DNA of 64,000 bases from 40CM-2-70-7 sp035631315. GTDB lineage: Bacteria; Gemmatimonadota; Gemmatimonadetes; Gemmatimonadales; GWC2-71-9. Each line of letters begins with the position of its first letter. The first letter of the stretch is position 1. Shown one piece after another: positions 1-8,861 of the stretch. The stretch spans positions 62,001-126,000 of the forward strand of contig DASQIZ010000107.1 of NCBI GenBank assembly GCA_035631315.1, read 5' to 3'. The notes under the pieces are model-generated. The model made no database searches. It was given only the letters and a program-made list of their open reading frames with translations, and was not told where the DNA came from. Position numbers and translations under genes: made by a program.

Positions 1-90
1 GGAATGTTCTCACGACTGCTCATCAGCGTCTTCTTGATGCCGGTTCTCTATGCACTGGTTGCTCGTGAAGGGGACAGACTCGAGGTATGA
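1..90 (+). CDS. RND efflux pump, C-terminal end (partial)
   Basis: The frame is open from the first base to TGA at 88-90 and encodes only the last 29 residues of a longer protein. The visible piece (FLMPVLYALVAREGD and the residues before it) has the hydrophobic ending, with a P-V-L-Y pattern, of the last membrane helix of AcrB/CzcA-type inner-membrane RND pumps. Which substrate class it belongs to cannot be told from this fragment. The next gene starts 38 nt further on, on the same strand. Confidence 0.55.
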   Translation, partial: GMFSRLLISVFLMPVLYALVAREGDRLEV

Positions 91-127
91 GAATGCAGGA
101 CAGGCCGGCTCGACGCCTTGACGCACA

Positions 128-739
128 GTGGTAAGCAGGGATCAGGTGTTCAGGACGATACTCCTGGCCTGTTTCTTCACGTCCCCTGCCGCGGCGCAGG
201 TCTCATTCTCCGTGTTCGCCGGGGTACGGCGCAGTTCTGTGTTGGTGCATGACCAAATCGTGACCGCGTTCGACGTGCGGCCCGCTGTGGCACCGGCATT
301 CTCGGTCACTGCGGGCATGCCGCTCGACTTGCCCTGGCGGGCCACCGCGGCATTCGACGTCTCGACCAGCGATGTCCGGCGGGAAGATGCAACGGGCGGC
401 ACGCAGTCCATCACGCATCTTACGACCGCGGCGCTGACGCTGGGGCTCTCGCGGTCCCTCAAGCCCTGGTTGACGGGATCACTCCGGGTTGGCGCCCTGA
501 AATACTTGCCCTCGCAGAATCTCGGACTCTTCCAGGATGGCGGGCCGTTCTTCCCCTTCGCCCAGGTGGCCTTCGATTTCGCACCGACGTTCGCGGCCGA
601 GCATGGCCTCGGACTCCAGATCAATGCCGACGCACACAAGTTCATCACCGATGCGCTGCGGGTGGAGGGATTCAGTGAGTCCCGCCCGGTGCTGCGCCTC
701 GCGGCCGGCGTGAGCTGGACGCCGGGGAGTCATCCATGA
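128..739 (+). CDS. Secreted hypothetical protein, probable outer-membrane beta-barrel
   Basis: This 203-residue protein starts at GTG 128. Residues about 8-24 form a signal peptide ending in A-A-A-Q. The mature part shows alternating short strands with aromatic ends and turns rich in G, D and N (for example LGLSRSLKPWLTGSLRVGAL), as in small outer-membrane barrels. I recognise no enzyme motif. It overlaps the next gene by 4 nt (ATGA), so the two are probably co-translated. It could be an autotransported or porin-like barrel, or simply a periplasmic beta-sheet protein. Confidence 0.6.
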   Translation: MVSRDQVFRTILLACFFTSPAAAQVSFSVFAGVRRSSVLVHDQIVTAFDVRPAVAPAFSVTAGMPLDLPWRATAAFDVSTSDVRREDATGGTQSITHLTTAALTLGLSRSLKPWLTGSLRVGALKYLPSQNLGLFQDGGPFFPFAQVAFDFAPTFAAEHGLGLQINADAHKFITDALRVEGFSESRPVLRLAAGVSWTPGSHP

Positions 740-1365
740 AGCGCTGGCTGATCGCTGCCGTGCCGGCACTGGTCGCATGCACCGTTCCGGATGCCCCCAG
801 TCACCTGGGTGGCTACCCGTTCGCGCACGTCAGCGGCGGCATCTTCCATTGGCCCGCGAACCGGCTGCCCGTGCGATTCTGGGCCGATCCCAGAGGCAAC
901 ATGAACGCGCTCGTCCAGAATGCGATCGACGTTTGGCAAGATCAGTTCATGTACGGCGAATTCACGGGCGTTCTCGTCTCGGACTCTGCCCACGCGGACG
1001 TGCAGTTTACCTGGTCTGACAGCGTTCCCCCCGCAGTGGCCGCTGACCCGGGCCCCCCCGTCAAAGCATGCGGGGGAAACACGCAACCCGATTCCACCGA
1101 TGCGAACGGGCAGATCTGGGGCGCGTTCCATTCGGGCATTACGATCCTGCTGGTGGGCGCGACGCCGGGACAGGTCGAAGCTTGCGTCCGGCGCACGGTC
1201 ATTCATGAGATGGGCCACGGCCTCGGCATTCTCAACGACAACGCACCTGACTCCACAGACATCATGTACTTCACGCCGCTCGTACCCGTCCCGAGCGCGG
1301 CTGACCGGACCACCATACAGACCCTCTATCACACCACCCCGAATTGGCTTCCACCCGTTCGCTAG
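736..1365 (+). CDS. Matrixin-like zinc metalloprotease lipoprotein
   Basis: The N-terminus has a short hydrophobic segment followed by the lipobox L-V-A-C, so the protein is likely lipid-anchored outside the cytoplasm. Near residues 155-166 it carries HEMGHGLGILND, a metzincin-type HExxHxxGxxxD zinc motif (histidines for zinc, glutamate as base, aspartate in place of the third histidine). A downstream IMYF resembles the Met-turn. The length of 209 aa suits a minimal matrixin-like catalytic domain. The protease fold is clear from the motif. The substrate is unknown. Confidence 0.75.
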   Translation: MKRWLIAAVPALVACTVPDAPSHLGGYPFAHVSGGIFHWPANRLPVRFWADPRGNMNALVQNAIDVWQDQFMYGEFTGVLVSDSAHADVQFTWSDSVPPAVAADPGPPVKACGGNTQPDSTDANGQIWGAFHSGITILLVGATPGQVEACVRRTVIHEMGHGLGILNDNAPDSTDIMYFTPLVPVPSAADRTTIQTLYHTTPNWLPPVR

Positions 1366-1443
1366 GCGGAGCCAGCCTTTCCTTGACTTTCTCCCGGCGC
1401 GCCGATAGCATAACTCCTTTCCCAAAAAGGACTTGAGTCCTCG

Positions 1444-3699
1444 ATGGCCAGCCGCCGTCAGGAGGCTCTGGAGTACCACGCACAGGGCCGCCCCGGGAAG
1501 ATTCAGGTCTCTCCCACCAAGCCGTTCAAGAACCAGCGCGACCTGTCCCTGGCCTACACGCCGGGAGTGGCGGAGCCATGCCGCGAAATTGCCGCCAAGC
1601 CCGAGGAAGCCTACAAGTACACCGTCAAGGGGAACCTCGTCGCCGTCGTAACCAACGGCACGGCCGTGCTGGGGCTCGGCAACATCGGTCCTCTCGCCGG
1701 CAAGCCCGTGATGGAAGGCAAGGGAATTCTCTTCAAGGCGTTCGCGGACCTCGACGTCTTCGACCTCGAGGTGGGATCCGAGAACCCCGAAGACGTGATC
1801 AAGTTCTGCCAGCTCCTCGAGCCGACCGTCGGCGGCATCAACCTCGAAGACATCCGCTCGCCGGACTGCTTCTACATCGAGGAGCGCCTCCGGGAGACGC
1901 TGTCGATCCCCGTCTTTCACGACGACCAGCACGGCACGGCGATTATCTCGGGTGCCGCACTGCTCAACGCGCTGGAGCTGGTGGGGAAAGCGATCGGCGA
2001 TATTCGCGTCGTGTTCTGCGGCGCGGGGGCAGCCGCGATCGCGAGCGCCGAGCATTATGTCCGGCTCGGGGTGAAGCGGGAGCGAATCACCCTGTGCGAC
2101 AAGGATGGCGTGATCCACGCCGGCCGCACCGACCTCGATCCGTACAAGCAACGGTTCGCGCAGAATATCGACGCCCGGGATCTCATGGACGCGCTCAAGG
2201 GCGCCGATGTCTTGGTCGGACTGTCGGTGGCCGGCGCGGTGACGGCGACGATGCTGGCCGGGATGGCGCCCAAGCCGATCATCTTCGCCCTGGCGAATCC
2301 GACCCCCGAGATCATGCCCGACGAGGCGCGCCGAGCGCGCCCGGACGCGATCATCGCGACGGGCCGGTCGGATTTTCCGAACCAGGTCAACAACGTTCTC
2401 GGGTTTCCGTTTATCTTCCGCGGCGCGCTGGATGTCCGCGCCACGAAGATCAACGAAGAAATGAAGATGGCCGCGACGCGCGCGCTGGCCGCGCTGGCCC
2501 GCGAAGAAGTGCCAGATTCGGTGATGCGGGCCTATGGCATCGAGCGTCTGCGCTTCGGCCCCGACTATCTGATTCCCAAACCCTTCGACCCCCGTGTCCT
2601 CCTGTGGGTGGCACCTGCGGTGGCGTGGGCGGCCGTGGGTTCGGGCGTGGCAGGCCGGGTCATCGACGTGGACGAGTACCGCCAGGAGCTCGAAGGCCGC
2701 CTCGGCCGCGCCCGCGAGGTCATGCGCGGCTTCTCGGCCCACCTCCAGGAAGATCCGCAGCGCATTCTCTTCCCCGAAGGGGACAATCCCAAGATCATCC
2801 GCGCCGCGCGCGTCCTGGCCGATGAGGGAAGCGCCCTGCCCGTGCTCCTGGGGGAGCCCGATCAGATCCGGCGTGCCGCGGAGGATGCCGGGGTCACACT
2901 CGAAGAGATCGAGATCGTGAATCCGGCGGATGCCGCCGATTCCGAAGGATTGGCCCGAGCGTACTGGGAGCGGCGCCAGCGGCGCGGGGTGACGCTGCGG
3001 GAAGCTCGCGCCCGGGTAAAGGACCCGCTCTACCACGGTCTCCTGCTCCTCAAGACCGACCGGGCCGACGCGCTGGTGGTGGGCGCCGATATGTACTATC
3101 CCGACGCCGTGCGGCCCGCCCTCGAGGTGATCGGCGCGGCGCCCGGCCGGAAGTACGTCTCCGGCATCTACATGATGGTGCTTCCGCAGGATGTCTTCTT
3201 CTTCGCCGACTGCACCATGACCATCGATCCCGACGCCGAGGCGCTGGCCGCGATCGCATCGACGACGGCCGAGTTTGTGTGGCGCCTCGGCATCGAACCA
3301 CGGGTGGCGATGCTCTCGTTTTCGAACTTCGGCTCGGTCCCGCACGATGGCGCCGCCAAAGTCCGGAACGCGGTCGCCCTGCTCCACGAGCGGGAGCCTT
3401 CGCTTCAGGTAGACGGGGAGATGCAGGCGGATACGGCAGTGGTAAGCTCAATTCTTACAAAAGCTTATCCGTTTGCGAAGTTGCGCGGCGCGGCCAATGT
3501 GCTGATTTTTCCCGGCCTGGACGCGGCCAATATCGCGTACAAGCTGCTCAATCGCCTGGGAGGAGCTCAGGCAATCGGCCCCATCCTGGTCGGCATGGCC
3601 CGACCGGTACATGTCTTGCAACGTGGGGCCGACGTCGACGAGATCGTGAACCTGGCGGTTCTGGCCGCCGTGGACGCTCGAGAAACCAAAGGACACTGA
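1444..3699 (+). CDS. maeB: NADP-dependent malic enzyme with phosphotransacetylase domain
   Basis: The 751-residue protein decarboxylates malate to pyruvate. The N-terminal malic domain (about 1-170) has the catalytic tyrosine in LAYTPGVAEPC and the metal/substrate motif FHDDQHGTAI. The NAD(P)-binding Rossmann domain (about 165-410) shows VVFCGAGAAAIAS. Residues about 430-750 are a phosphate acetyltransferase (PTA)-like domain, which in MaeB enzymes is usually regulatory (acetyl-CoA sensing) rather than catalytic. Length and domain order match MaeB. The stop overlaps the ATG of pckA by one base, which links two C4/C3 interconversion enzymes in one transcript. Confidence 0.95.
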   Translation: MASRRQEALEYHAQGRPGKIQVSPTKPFKNQRDLSLAYTPGVAEPCREIAAKPEEAYKYTVKGNLVAVVTNGTAVLGLGNIGPLAGKPVMEGKGILFKAFADLDVFDLEVGSENPEDVIKFCQLLEPTVGGINLEDIRSPDCFYIEERLRETLSIPVFHDDQHGTAIISGAALLNALELVGKAIGDIRVVFCGAGAAAIASAEHYVRLGVKRERITLCDKDGVIHAGRTDLDPYKQRFAQNIDARDLMDALKGADVLVGLSVAGAVTATMLAGMAPKPIIFALANPTPEIMPDEARRARPDAIIATGRSDFPNQVNNVLGFPFIFRGALDVRATKINEEMKMAATRALAALAREEVPDSVMRAYGIERLRFGPDYLIPKPFDPRVLLWVAPAVAWAAVGSGVAGRVIDVDEYRQELEGRLGRAREVMRGFSAHLQEDPQRILFPEGDNPKIIRAARVLADEGSALPVLLGEPDQIRRAAEDAGVTLEEIEIVNPADAADSEGLARAYWERRQRRGVTLREARARVKDPLYHGLLLLKTDRADALVVGADMYYPDAVRPALEVIGAAPGRKYVSGIYMMVLPQDVFFFADCTMTIDPDAEALAAIASTTAEFVWRLGIEPRVAMLSFSNFGSVPHDGAAKVRNAVALLHEREPSLQVDGEMQADTAVVSSILTKAYPFAKLRGAANVLIFPGLDAANIAYKLLNRLGGAQAIGPILVGMARPVHVLQRGADVDEIVNLAVLAAVDARETKGH

Positions 3700-5318
3700 T
3701 GGCTACGACCGTGACTACGCCCCGCGGAACGGGACGCCGCTCCGGCGCTTCCATTGAATTCTCCGGGTTGGCGCCCGAGCACCACGTACACTGGAATTAC
3801 GGCCCCGCCGAGCTGGTGGAGCAGGCCATCCGGCGGAAGGAAGGGACCCTCGCCGATGGCGGTCCGTTCTGCGCCGTCACGAGCCCCCACACCGGCCGCT
3901 CCCCCAACGACAAGTTCGTCGTGAAGGAGAGCTCGTCCGAAGCGAAGGTGTGGTGGGGCAAGGTCAATCAGGCCATCGCGCCGGAGCACTTCGACCGGCT
4001 CCACGCCGATGTCCTCCGGCACCTGAACGGGCGGGAGATCTTCGTCCGCGATCTCTTCGCGGGTGCGGATCCCGAGTACCGCATCCCAGTCCGGTTCGTC
4101 ACGCCGAACGCGTGGCAGGCACTCTTCGTCTACAACATGTTCCTCCGTCCCAGCCACCCGGAGCTCGCGTCCTTCACGCCCGAGTGGCAGGTGTTGCACG
4201 CGCCGGAGCTCTCTGCCGATCCCCAGGTCCACGGCACCAAGTCGTCGACGTTCATCGTCGTGAACCTGGGCAAGCGGATCATCCTGATCGGCGGCACGCG
4301 GTACGCGGGTGAGATGAAGAAGTCGATTTTCACCATCCTCAACTACCTGCTCCCCAACCGCGGCGTGCTGTCGATGCACTGCTCGGCGAACGTCGGCGAG
4401 GCGGGAGATGTCGCGCTGTTCTTCGGGCTGTCGGGCACCGGCAAGACCACGCTCTCGGCGGACCCCGATCGGGGCCTGATCGGCGACGATGAGCATGGGT
4501 GGAGTGACCGGGGCGTCTTCAACTTCGAGGGCGGGTGCTACGCGAAGGTCATCCGGCTCTCCCGCGAAGGCGAGCCCGAGATCTTCCAGACCACACGGAT
4601 GTTCGGGACCGTCCTCGAGAACGTGGTGGTCGACCCGGAGACCCGGAAGATCGACCTCGATTCCGCGGCGATCACCGAGAACACCCGGTCTTCGTACCCC
4701 ATTCACTACATCCCGAACCATGTCGCGGGCGGCCAGGGTGGCCACCCGTCGCACATCGTCTTCCTCACCTGCGACGCGTTCGGCGTGATGCCTCCGATCG
4801 CGCGGCTCACCCCCGCGCAGGCGATGTACCACTTCCTGTCCGGCTACACGGCGAAGGTCGCCGGAACCGAACGCGGCGTGACCGAGCCGAAGGAAACGTT
4901 CTCGGCCTGCTTCGGCGCGCCCTTCCTGCCCCTCCACCCCAACACGTACGCCGAGCTCCTGGGCGCGAAGATCGCGAAGCATGGGGTGCAGTGCTGGCTG
5001 GTGAACACGGGCTGGACCGGCGGCGGGTTCGGCACCGGACAGCGGATGCGGCTGTCGCACACGCGGGCGATGGTCCGCGCGGCCCTCGCCGGCAAGCTCG
5101 ACAAGGTCTCGAACGTCATCGAGCCCGTGTTTGGTCTATCGGTGCCGCAGCACGTCCCGGGTGTTCCCGACGAGGTCCTGCTGCCCCGCGCGACTTGGAA
5201 GGACGCGGGGGCCTACGACGCGATGGCGGCCAAGCTCGCCGGTCTGTTCAAGAACAACTTTGTCCAGTTCCAGGACCAGGTGCCTCAGGCGGTGCGGGAG
5301 GCCGGCCCGAAAATTTGA
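3699..5318 (+). CDS. pckA: Phosphoenolpyruvate carboxykinase (ATP)
   Basis: It converts oxaloacetate plus ATP to PEP, the entry step of gluconeogenesis. The start at ATG 3699 overlaps the maeB stop and gives 539 residues, the usual size; a longer open frame upstream is antisense noise inside maeB. Visible family motifs are RSPNDKF near residue 67, the kinase P-loop GLSGTGKTTLS near 243, LIGDDEHGW just after it, and TRSSYPIHYIPN near 330. It is coupled to the next gene by a TTGA overlap. Confidence 0.96.
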   Translation: MATTVTTPRGTGRRSGASIEFSGLAPEHHVHWNYGPAELVEQAIRRKEGTLADGGPFCAVTSPHTGRSPNDKFVVKESSSEAKVWWGKVNQAIAPEHFDRLHADVLRHLNGREIFVRDLFAGADPEYRIPVRFVTPNAWQALFVYNMFLRPSHPELASFTPEWQVLHAPELSADPQVHGTKSSTFIVVNLGKRIILIGGTRYAGEMKKSIFTILNYLLPNRGVLSMHCSANVGEAGDVALFFGLSGTGKTTLSADPDRGLIGDDEHGWSDRGVFNFEGGCYAKVIRLSREGEPEIFQTTRMFGTVLENVVVDPETRKIDLDSAAITENTRSSYPIHYIPNHVAGGQGGHPSHIVFLTCDAFGVMPPIARLTPAQAMYHFLSGYTAKVAGTERGVTEPKETFSACFGAPFLPLHPNTYAELLGAKIAKHGVQCWLVNTGWTGGGFGTGQRMRLSHTRAMVRAALAGKLDKVSNVIEPVFGLSVPQHVPGVPDEVLLPRATWKDAGAYDAMAAKLAGLFKNNFVQFQDQVPQAVREAGPKI

Positions 5319-6586
5319 GCTCGTCCGCCGGGGCTCCCCTCGAGGTCGTTCGCGACCCGCTCTGGAACAACATCCGCCTCGAGCAGGATGCCCTTACGCT
5401 GGTGGACACCCCGGCGGTCCAGCGCCTCCGGTATGTTCGACAGCTGGGCCACGCGTTCCTCGTCTATCCCGGGGCGACGCACAGCCGCTTCGAGCACTGC
5501 CTCGGCGCCTATCATCTGGCGCGACGGGCGCTCGACCATCTCTCCCATGGCGACGTCGTCGTCGCGCCCAAGGACGCCAAGGCCCTCCGCCTGGCGGCCC
5601 TCCTGCACGACATCGGCCACTACCCGTTCTCGCACGCGCTCGAAGAGGCTGGCCTCCCGAACCACGAATCCCTGGCCCGCCGGCACCTGACCAGCGGTCC
5701 GCTGGGAGAGGCGCTGGGCCAGGTCGGGGTGGATGCGGAGATCCTGCTTTCGCTCATCCAGGGACGCGGAGCGGTTCCGCTCGCCGGGATGGTCGCCGGG
5801 TCCCTCGACGTCGACAAGCTCGACTACCTCTCACGCGACGCCTGGATGTGCGGCGTCCCGTATGGGGTGATCGATGTCGACCGCCTCCTGTCATCGCTGA
5901 CGATCATCGAGAAGGCCGGGCGCCCCACCCTGGCGCTCCATGAGAAGGGACTGGCCGCACTCGAGTCGCTCCTCTTCGCGAAGTACCAGATGTACCGCAA
6001 CGTCTATTGGCACCACGCCGTGCGTTCGGCCACCGTGATGTTCAAGCGCGCCGTGAGGGATGCGATCACCGCCGGGCGTCTGGCGACCGATGCGGTGGCC
6101 GATGCCACTGATGATGGCCTCATTCACGAGCTGTCGGCCATCGACCCGGCCGGCCTCGCGACCGCACTCCGCGAGCGGCGTCTCGCCAAGCGGGCGCTCG
6201 ACCTGCCCGCCACCGATCTTCCGGCAACCGCCGACTGGCCCGCGACCGATCCGGATCTCGTCGCCAGGGTTGAGGACCGCCTCGCAGTGGAACTGAAGCT
6301 GGCTCCTGGTGATCTGTTCATCGACTTCCCCGCCAAACCGGAGATGCTCGACCTCCACCTGCCCCTGGTGACCCGGGACGGCGAAGTGGTCGAGCTCGCG
6401 GGGCGGGAAGCGGGAGAGCGGCTGGGATTGCCGCGGGTGTCCGCCGAGCTGGTGCGGTCCGCGCGGCGGTTGCGGGTGTTCGTCCGCCAGCCCCGGAGCG
6501 TACCGGAGAAGGCGGTGGTGAATCTCGTGACTTGGCCTGGAAGTGAAGTCGCGTCCCGCCTGGGCGGGGGACGTTCTCTGCTCTAA
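5315..6586 (+). CDS. HD-superfamily phosphohydrolase (COG1078 type)
   Basis: This is a metal-dependent HD hydrolase of the dNTPase-like COG1078 group. Near the N-terminus it shows SRFEHCLGAYHLARRAL, then LLHDIGHYPFSHALE with the HD pair. The long open frame upstream is antisense-like noise in pckA. The real start is most likely TTG 5315, which overlaps the pckA TGA and gives 423 residues beginning just before the conserved V-R-D-P-L-W region. Members of this family hydrolyse nucleoside triphosphates or related phosphoesters, but the substrate here cannot be read from sequence. Confidence 0.85.
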   Translation: MSSSAGAPLEVVRDPLWNNIRLEQDALTLVDTPAVQRLRYVRQLGHAFLVYPGATHSRFEHCLGAYHLARRALDHLSHGDVVVAPKDAKALRLAALLHDIGHYPFSHALEEAGLPNHESLARRHLTSGPLGEALGQVGVDAEILLSLIQGRGAVPLAGMVAGSLDVDKLDYLSRDAWMCGVPYGVIDVDRLLSSLTIIEKAGRPTLALHEKGLAALESLLFAKYQMYRNVYWHHAVRSATVMFKRAVRDAITAGRLATDAVADATDDGLIHELSAIDPAGLATALRERRLAKRALDLPATDLPATADWPATDPDLVARVEDRLAVELKLAPGDLFIDFPAKPEMLDLHLPLVTRDGEVVELAGREAGERLGLPRVSAELVRSARRLRVFVRQPRSVPEKAVVNLVTWPGSEVASRLGGGRSLL

Positions 6587-6593
6587 AACGCAC

Positions 6594-7373
6594 TCAGCCG
6601 GGGAGCGTGTTAGCCTCGGTATCGCGTCCGCCCGCCGCCGCATCGACCTGGTCGATCCGCACCATGATGGCGGTGATGTTGTCGAGCCCGCCGTGCCGGT
6701 TCGCCTCTTCGATCAGCTGGTCCACCTGCTCCTGCGGCTGCAGGCCGTTCTTCATGATCTCGGCCAGCTGCGGATCTTCGAGCATGCCGGTCAAGCCGTC
6801 GGACGCCAGCAGGAACAAGTCGCTCTGCTTGACACTCCCGACATAGACATCCGGCATCACGTCGGCGTTCGCGCCGACGCAGCGGGTGATCACATTGCTG
6901 TAGGGATGGGTGCGGGCCTGCTCGGGCGTCAGATACCCGGCGTCTACCTGCTCCTGCACGTACGAATGGTCCTTGGTGACCTGGGTGAGCTTGCCGTCCC
7001 GCAAGAGATAAGCGCGGCTGTCCCCCACTTGTCCGATCAGGAACCGGCTCTGAAAGAGCGTCAACGCGGTGACGGTCGTTCCCATGCCCCGTTTGTCGTG
7101 CTCGGTGAGCGTGCGCTCGAAGATCGCGCCGTTCGCGGCCCGGATGGACAGCCGCATCCGCTCAGCGACCTGCTCGTCATTCAATCCTTGCAGCGAGCCG
7201 ACCTCACGGGCGATGACCCGCACGGCCATTTCGCTCGCCACTTCGCCTGCCGCATGCCCGCCCATGCCGTCGGCAACAATGAACACACCCTTGTCGGGGA
7301 CCATGAGGAAGTTGTCCTCGTTCCCCGACCGGATGATGCCGACGTCGGTGCGGCCTGCGCAGGTGATGTGCAC
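6594..7373 (-). CDS. PP2C-family serine/threonine protein phosphatase
   Basis: This cytoplasmic phosphatase removes phosphate from Ser/Thr residues using two metal ions. It shows RSGNEDNF and VADGMGGHAAGE (metal-binding Asp-Gly), then GTTVTAL, QVGDSRAYLL, LLASDGLTGML and GLDNITAIMV, in the usual PP2C order. I chose GTG 7373 (259 aa, starting VHITCAGRTDVG). It overlaps the upstream FHA gene by 3 codons or so, and the extra N-terminal residues of a longer frame are not family-like. Its neighbour carries three FHA domains, so the pair probably acts on the same phosphothreonine signalling system. No Ser/Thr kinase is in view. Confidence 0.9.
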   Translation of the reverse strand: MHITCAGRTDVGIIRSGNEDNFLMVPDKGVFIVADGMGGHAAGEVASEMAVRVIAREVGSLQGLNDEQVAERMRLSIRAANGAIFERTLTEHDKRGMGTTVTALTLFQSRFLIGQVGDSRAYLLRDGKLTQVTKDHSYVQEQVDAGYLTPEQARTHPYSNVITRCVGANADVMPDVYVGSVKQSDLFLLASDGLTGMLEDPQLAEIMKNGLQPQEQVDQLIEEANRHGGLDNITAIMVRIDQVDAAAGGRDTEANTLPG

Positions 7374-7381
7374 TCGGCCCC

Positions 7382-8788
7382 TTAGCGGAGGATCCAGTAC
7401 AGCACGGACACACCACCGAGGATGAACATGGCCGCGCTCGCGCCGCACCCCTTCTTCTTCGCCGGGACGGGAGGCGGTACCGGTTGCCGCTTCACCGGAG
7501 GGGGAGCGGCGGGTGCAGGCGCCGGCGCCTTGGGGGGCGGCGGGGGAGCCGGAGCCGCGGCTTTCGGAGCGGGTGCCGGTGCCGCACCAGGTTTGAAGGC
7601 TTCGATCACCTTGGTGCCGCCACCCTTCGCGGTCCCCATGGCATCGTCCGTCGGTTCAAAGACGGCCTGGACGTCCCCGAACCGCACCATTGTTCCGGGA
7701 GCCAACGGGGATTCCCCGCTGATCTTCTCGCCGTCGACGAAGGTCCCGTTCGTGGAGTCCAGGTCCACGAGCATCCACACGCCTTCACGACGCTGGAGCT
7801 TGGCGTGCGACGTGGATACGGACGCGTCGGCGAGCACCAGGTCGTTGTAATCCGCGCGGCCGATGTTCAGGACCGGCGTCTTGATCTGATAGCGCTGGCC
7901 TTTCAGGGGACCGGTGCGGAAGAGGAAGTTGCCCATCGCTGCCGGGGCGGCCGGAGCCGCGGGAGTGCTGGGCGCCGTCGCCGAGGGTCTTGGCGCGGCG
8001 GCCATCCCGAAACTGGTGTTGTTGAGTCGGTGACCCGCGCCGCTCGGGGGCGGAGTTGTCGGGGTCGCGGCCTGCGGCGGACTAGCGGCCGGCCCCGCGG
8101 GAGGGGAAGGCGGAGCGGCCGCGGCGGCGGCATCGGCATAGAAGCGGAACTGCTCGTCGCCGATCTTGATGACGTCCGCGCGCATCAGCAGGCGCTGCCC
8201 CTCGATTTTCTCGTCGTTGACGAAAGTGCCGTTGGTGGAGGAATCCACCACCATGTAGCCCTTGGGCGTTGTGACGATCTCGGCGTGCCGACGGGAAACG
8301 TCTTTGCCCGTGACGACGACATCGCACCCGGCCTCGCGCCCGAAGACGAGCGAGGCACCCGTCACCGCATACTCGCGTCCGTCGGTGAGCGAAACGATGC
8401 GGCCGCCGGTGTTGGAGGTCGGCTTCCCCGCGCCCGCGGACGCCTTCGCGGCCGCCGCCGCCTTCGCCACATCCATGGCGGCGACGTACTGCGTGCTCCC
8501 CGACCGGCGCTCGTCGACGAACGTCAGCTCATTGCCGCCCGTCTGGATCTTGTCGCCATGCAGAAGAGGAGTCGGCTCGGCGCCGAGGTTGACGCCGTTG
8601 ATCGCGATGACTCCCTGAGGGTCCATCTTCCGGATCGACACCTGCCCGTCTGGCAACCCCTTAAGGATTGCCGTCTTGGGGGTGATCCCGGGGCCCGTCA
8701 GTTGAATCGCACAATCGGCAGCACTGCCGAGCGCTACTTCGCCGGCAGGAATGGTGAACTTTCTGCCGCCCATCTCGAGAAGGGCCAT
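7382..8788 (-). CDS. Triple FHA-domain protein with C-terminal membrane anchor
   Basis: FHA domains bind phosphothreonine peptides. Three are visible in 468 residues. The one at about 1-100 is divergent (GSAADCAIQL). The one at about 130-230 is canonical (FGREAGCDVVV, then SRRHAEIV, then DSSTNGTFVN). The one at about 300-395 is also canonical (IGRADYNDLVL, STSHAKLQRR, DLDSTNGTFVD). Pro/Ala-rich linkers separate them, and a long Pro/Ala tail leads to a final hydrophobic helix (AAMFILGGVSVLYWI). The second and third domains keep the R, S-H and N-G residues needed for phosphothreonine binding; the first does not. It is co-transcribed with the PP2C phosphatase. Confidence 0.9.
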   Translation of the reverse strand: MALLEMGGRKFTIPAGEVALGSAADCAIQLTGPGITPKTAILKGLPDGQVSIRKMDPQGVIAINGVNLGAEPTPLLHGDKIQTGGNELTFVDERRSGSTQYVAAMDVAKAAAAAKASAGAGKPTSNTGGRIVSLTDGREYAVTGASLVFGREAGCDVVVTGKDVSRRHAEIVTTPKGYMVVDSSTNGTFVNDEKIEGQRLLMRADVIKIGDEQFRFYADAAAAAAPPSPPAGPAASPPQAATPTTPPPSGAGHRLNNTSFGMAAAPRPSATAPSTPAAPAAPAAMGNFLFRTGPLKGQRYQIKTPVLNIGRADYNDLVLADASVSTSHAKLQRREGVWMLVDLDSTNGTFVDGEKISGESPLAPGTMVRFGDVQAVFEPTDDAMGTAKGGGTKVIEAFKPGAAPAPAPKAAAPAPPPPPKAPAPAPAAPPPVKRQPVPPPVPAKKKGCGASAAMFILGGVSVLYWILR

Positions 8789-8861
8789 CGGGGGTTCCTT
8801 TCTACGGGAAGGCCGGCACGGAAGTTACGCCCGGGTCCGTAACTGGACAAGGCGACACAGG

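Noticed and set aside
730..3387. Very long minus-strand open frame opposite the protease and malic enzyme genes
   Set aside because: Arg/Gly/Asp-rich low-complexity translation typical of the antisense of GC-rich genes; the plus-strand genes have clear family motifs. The same applies to 3567-5060, 10173-12731 and 14286-16157 on the minus strand.
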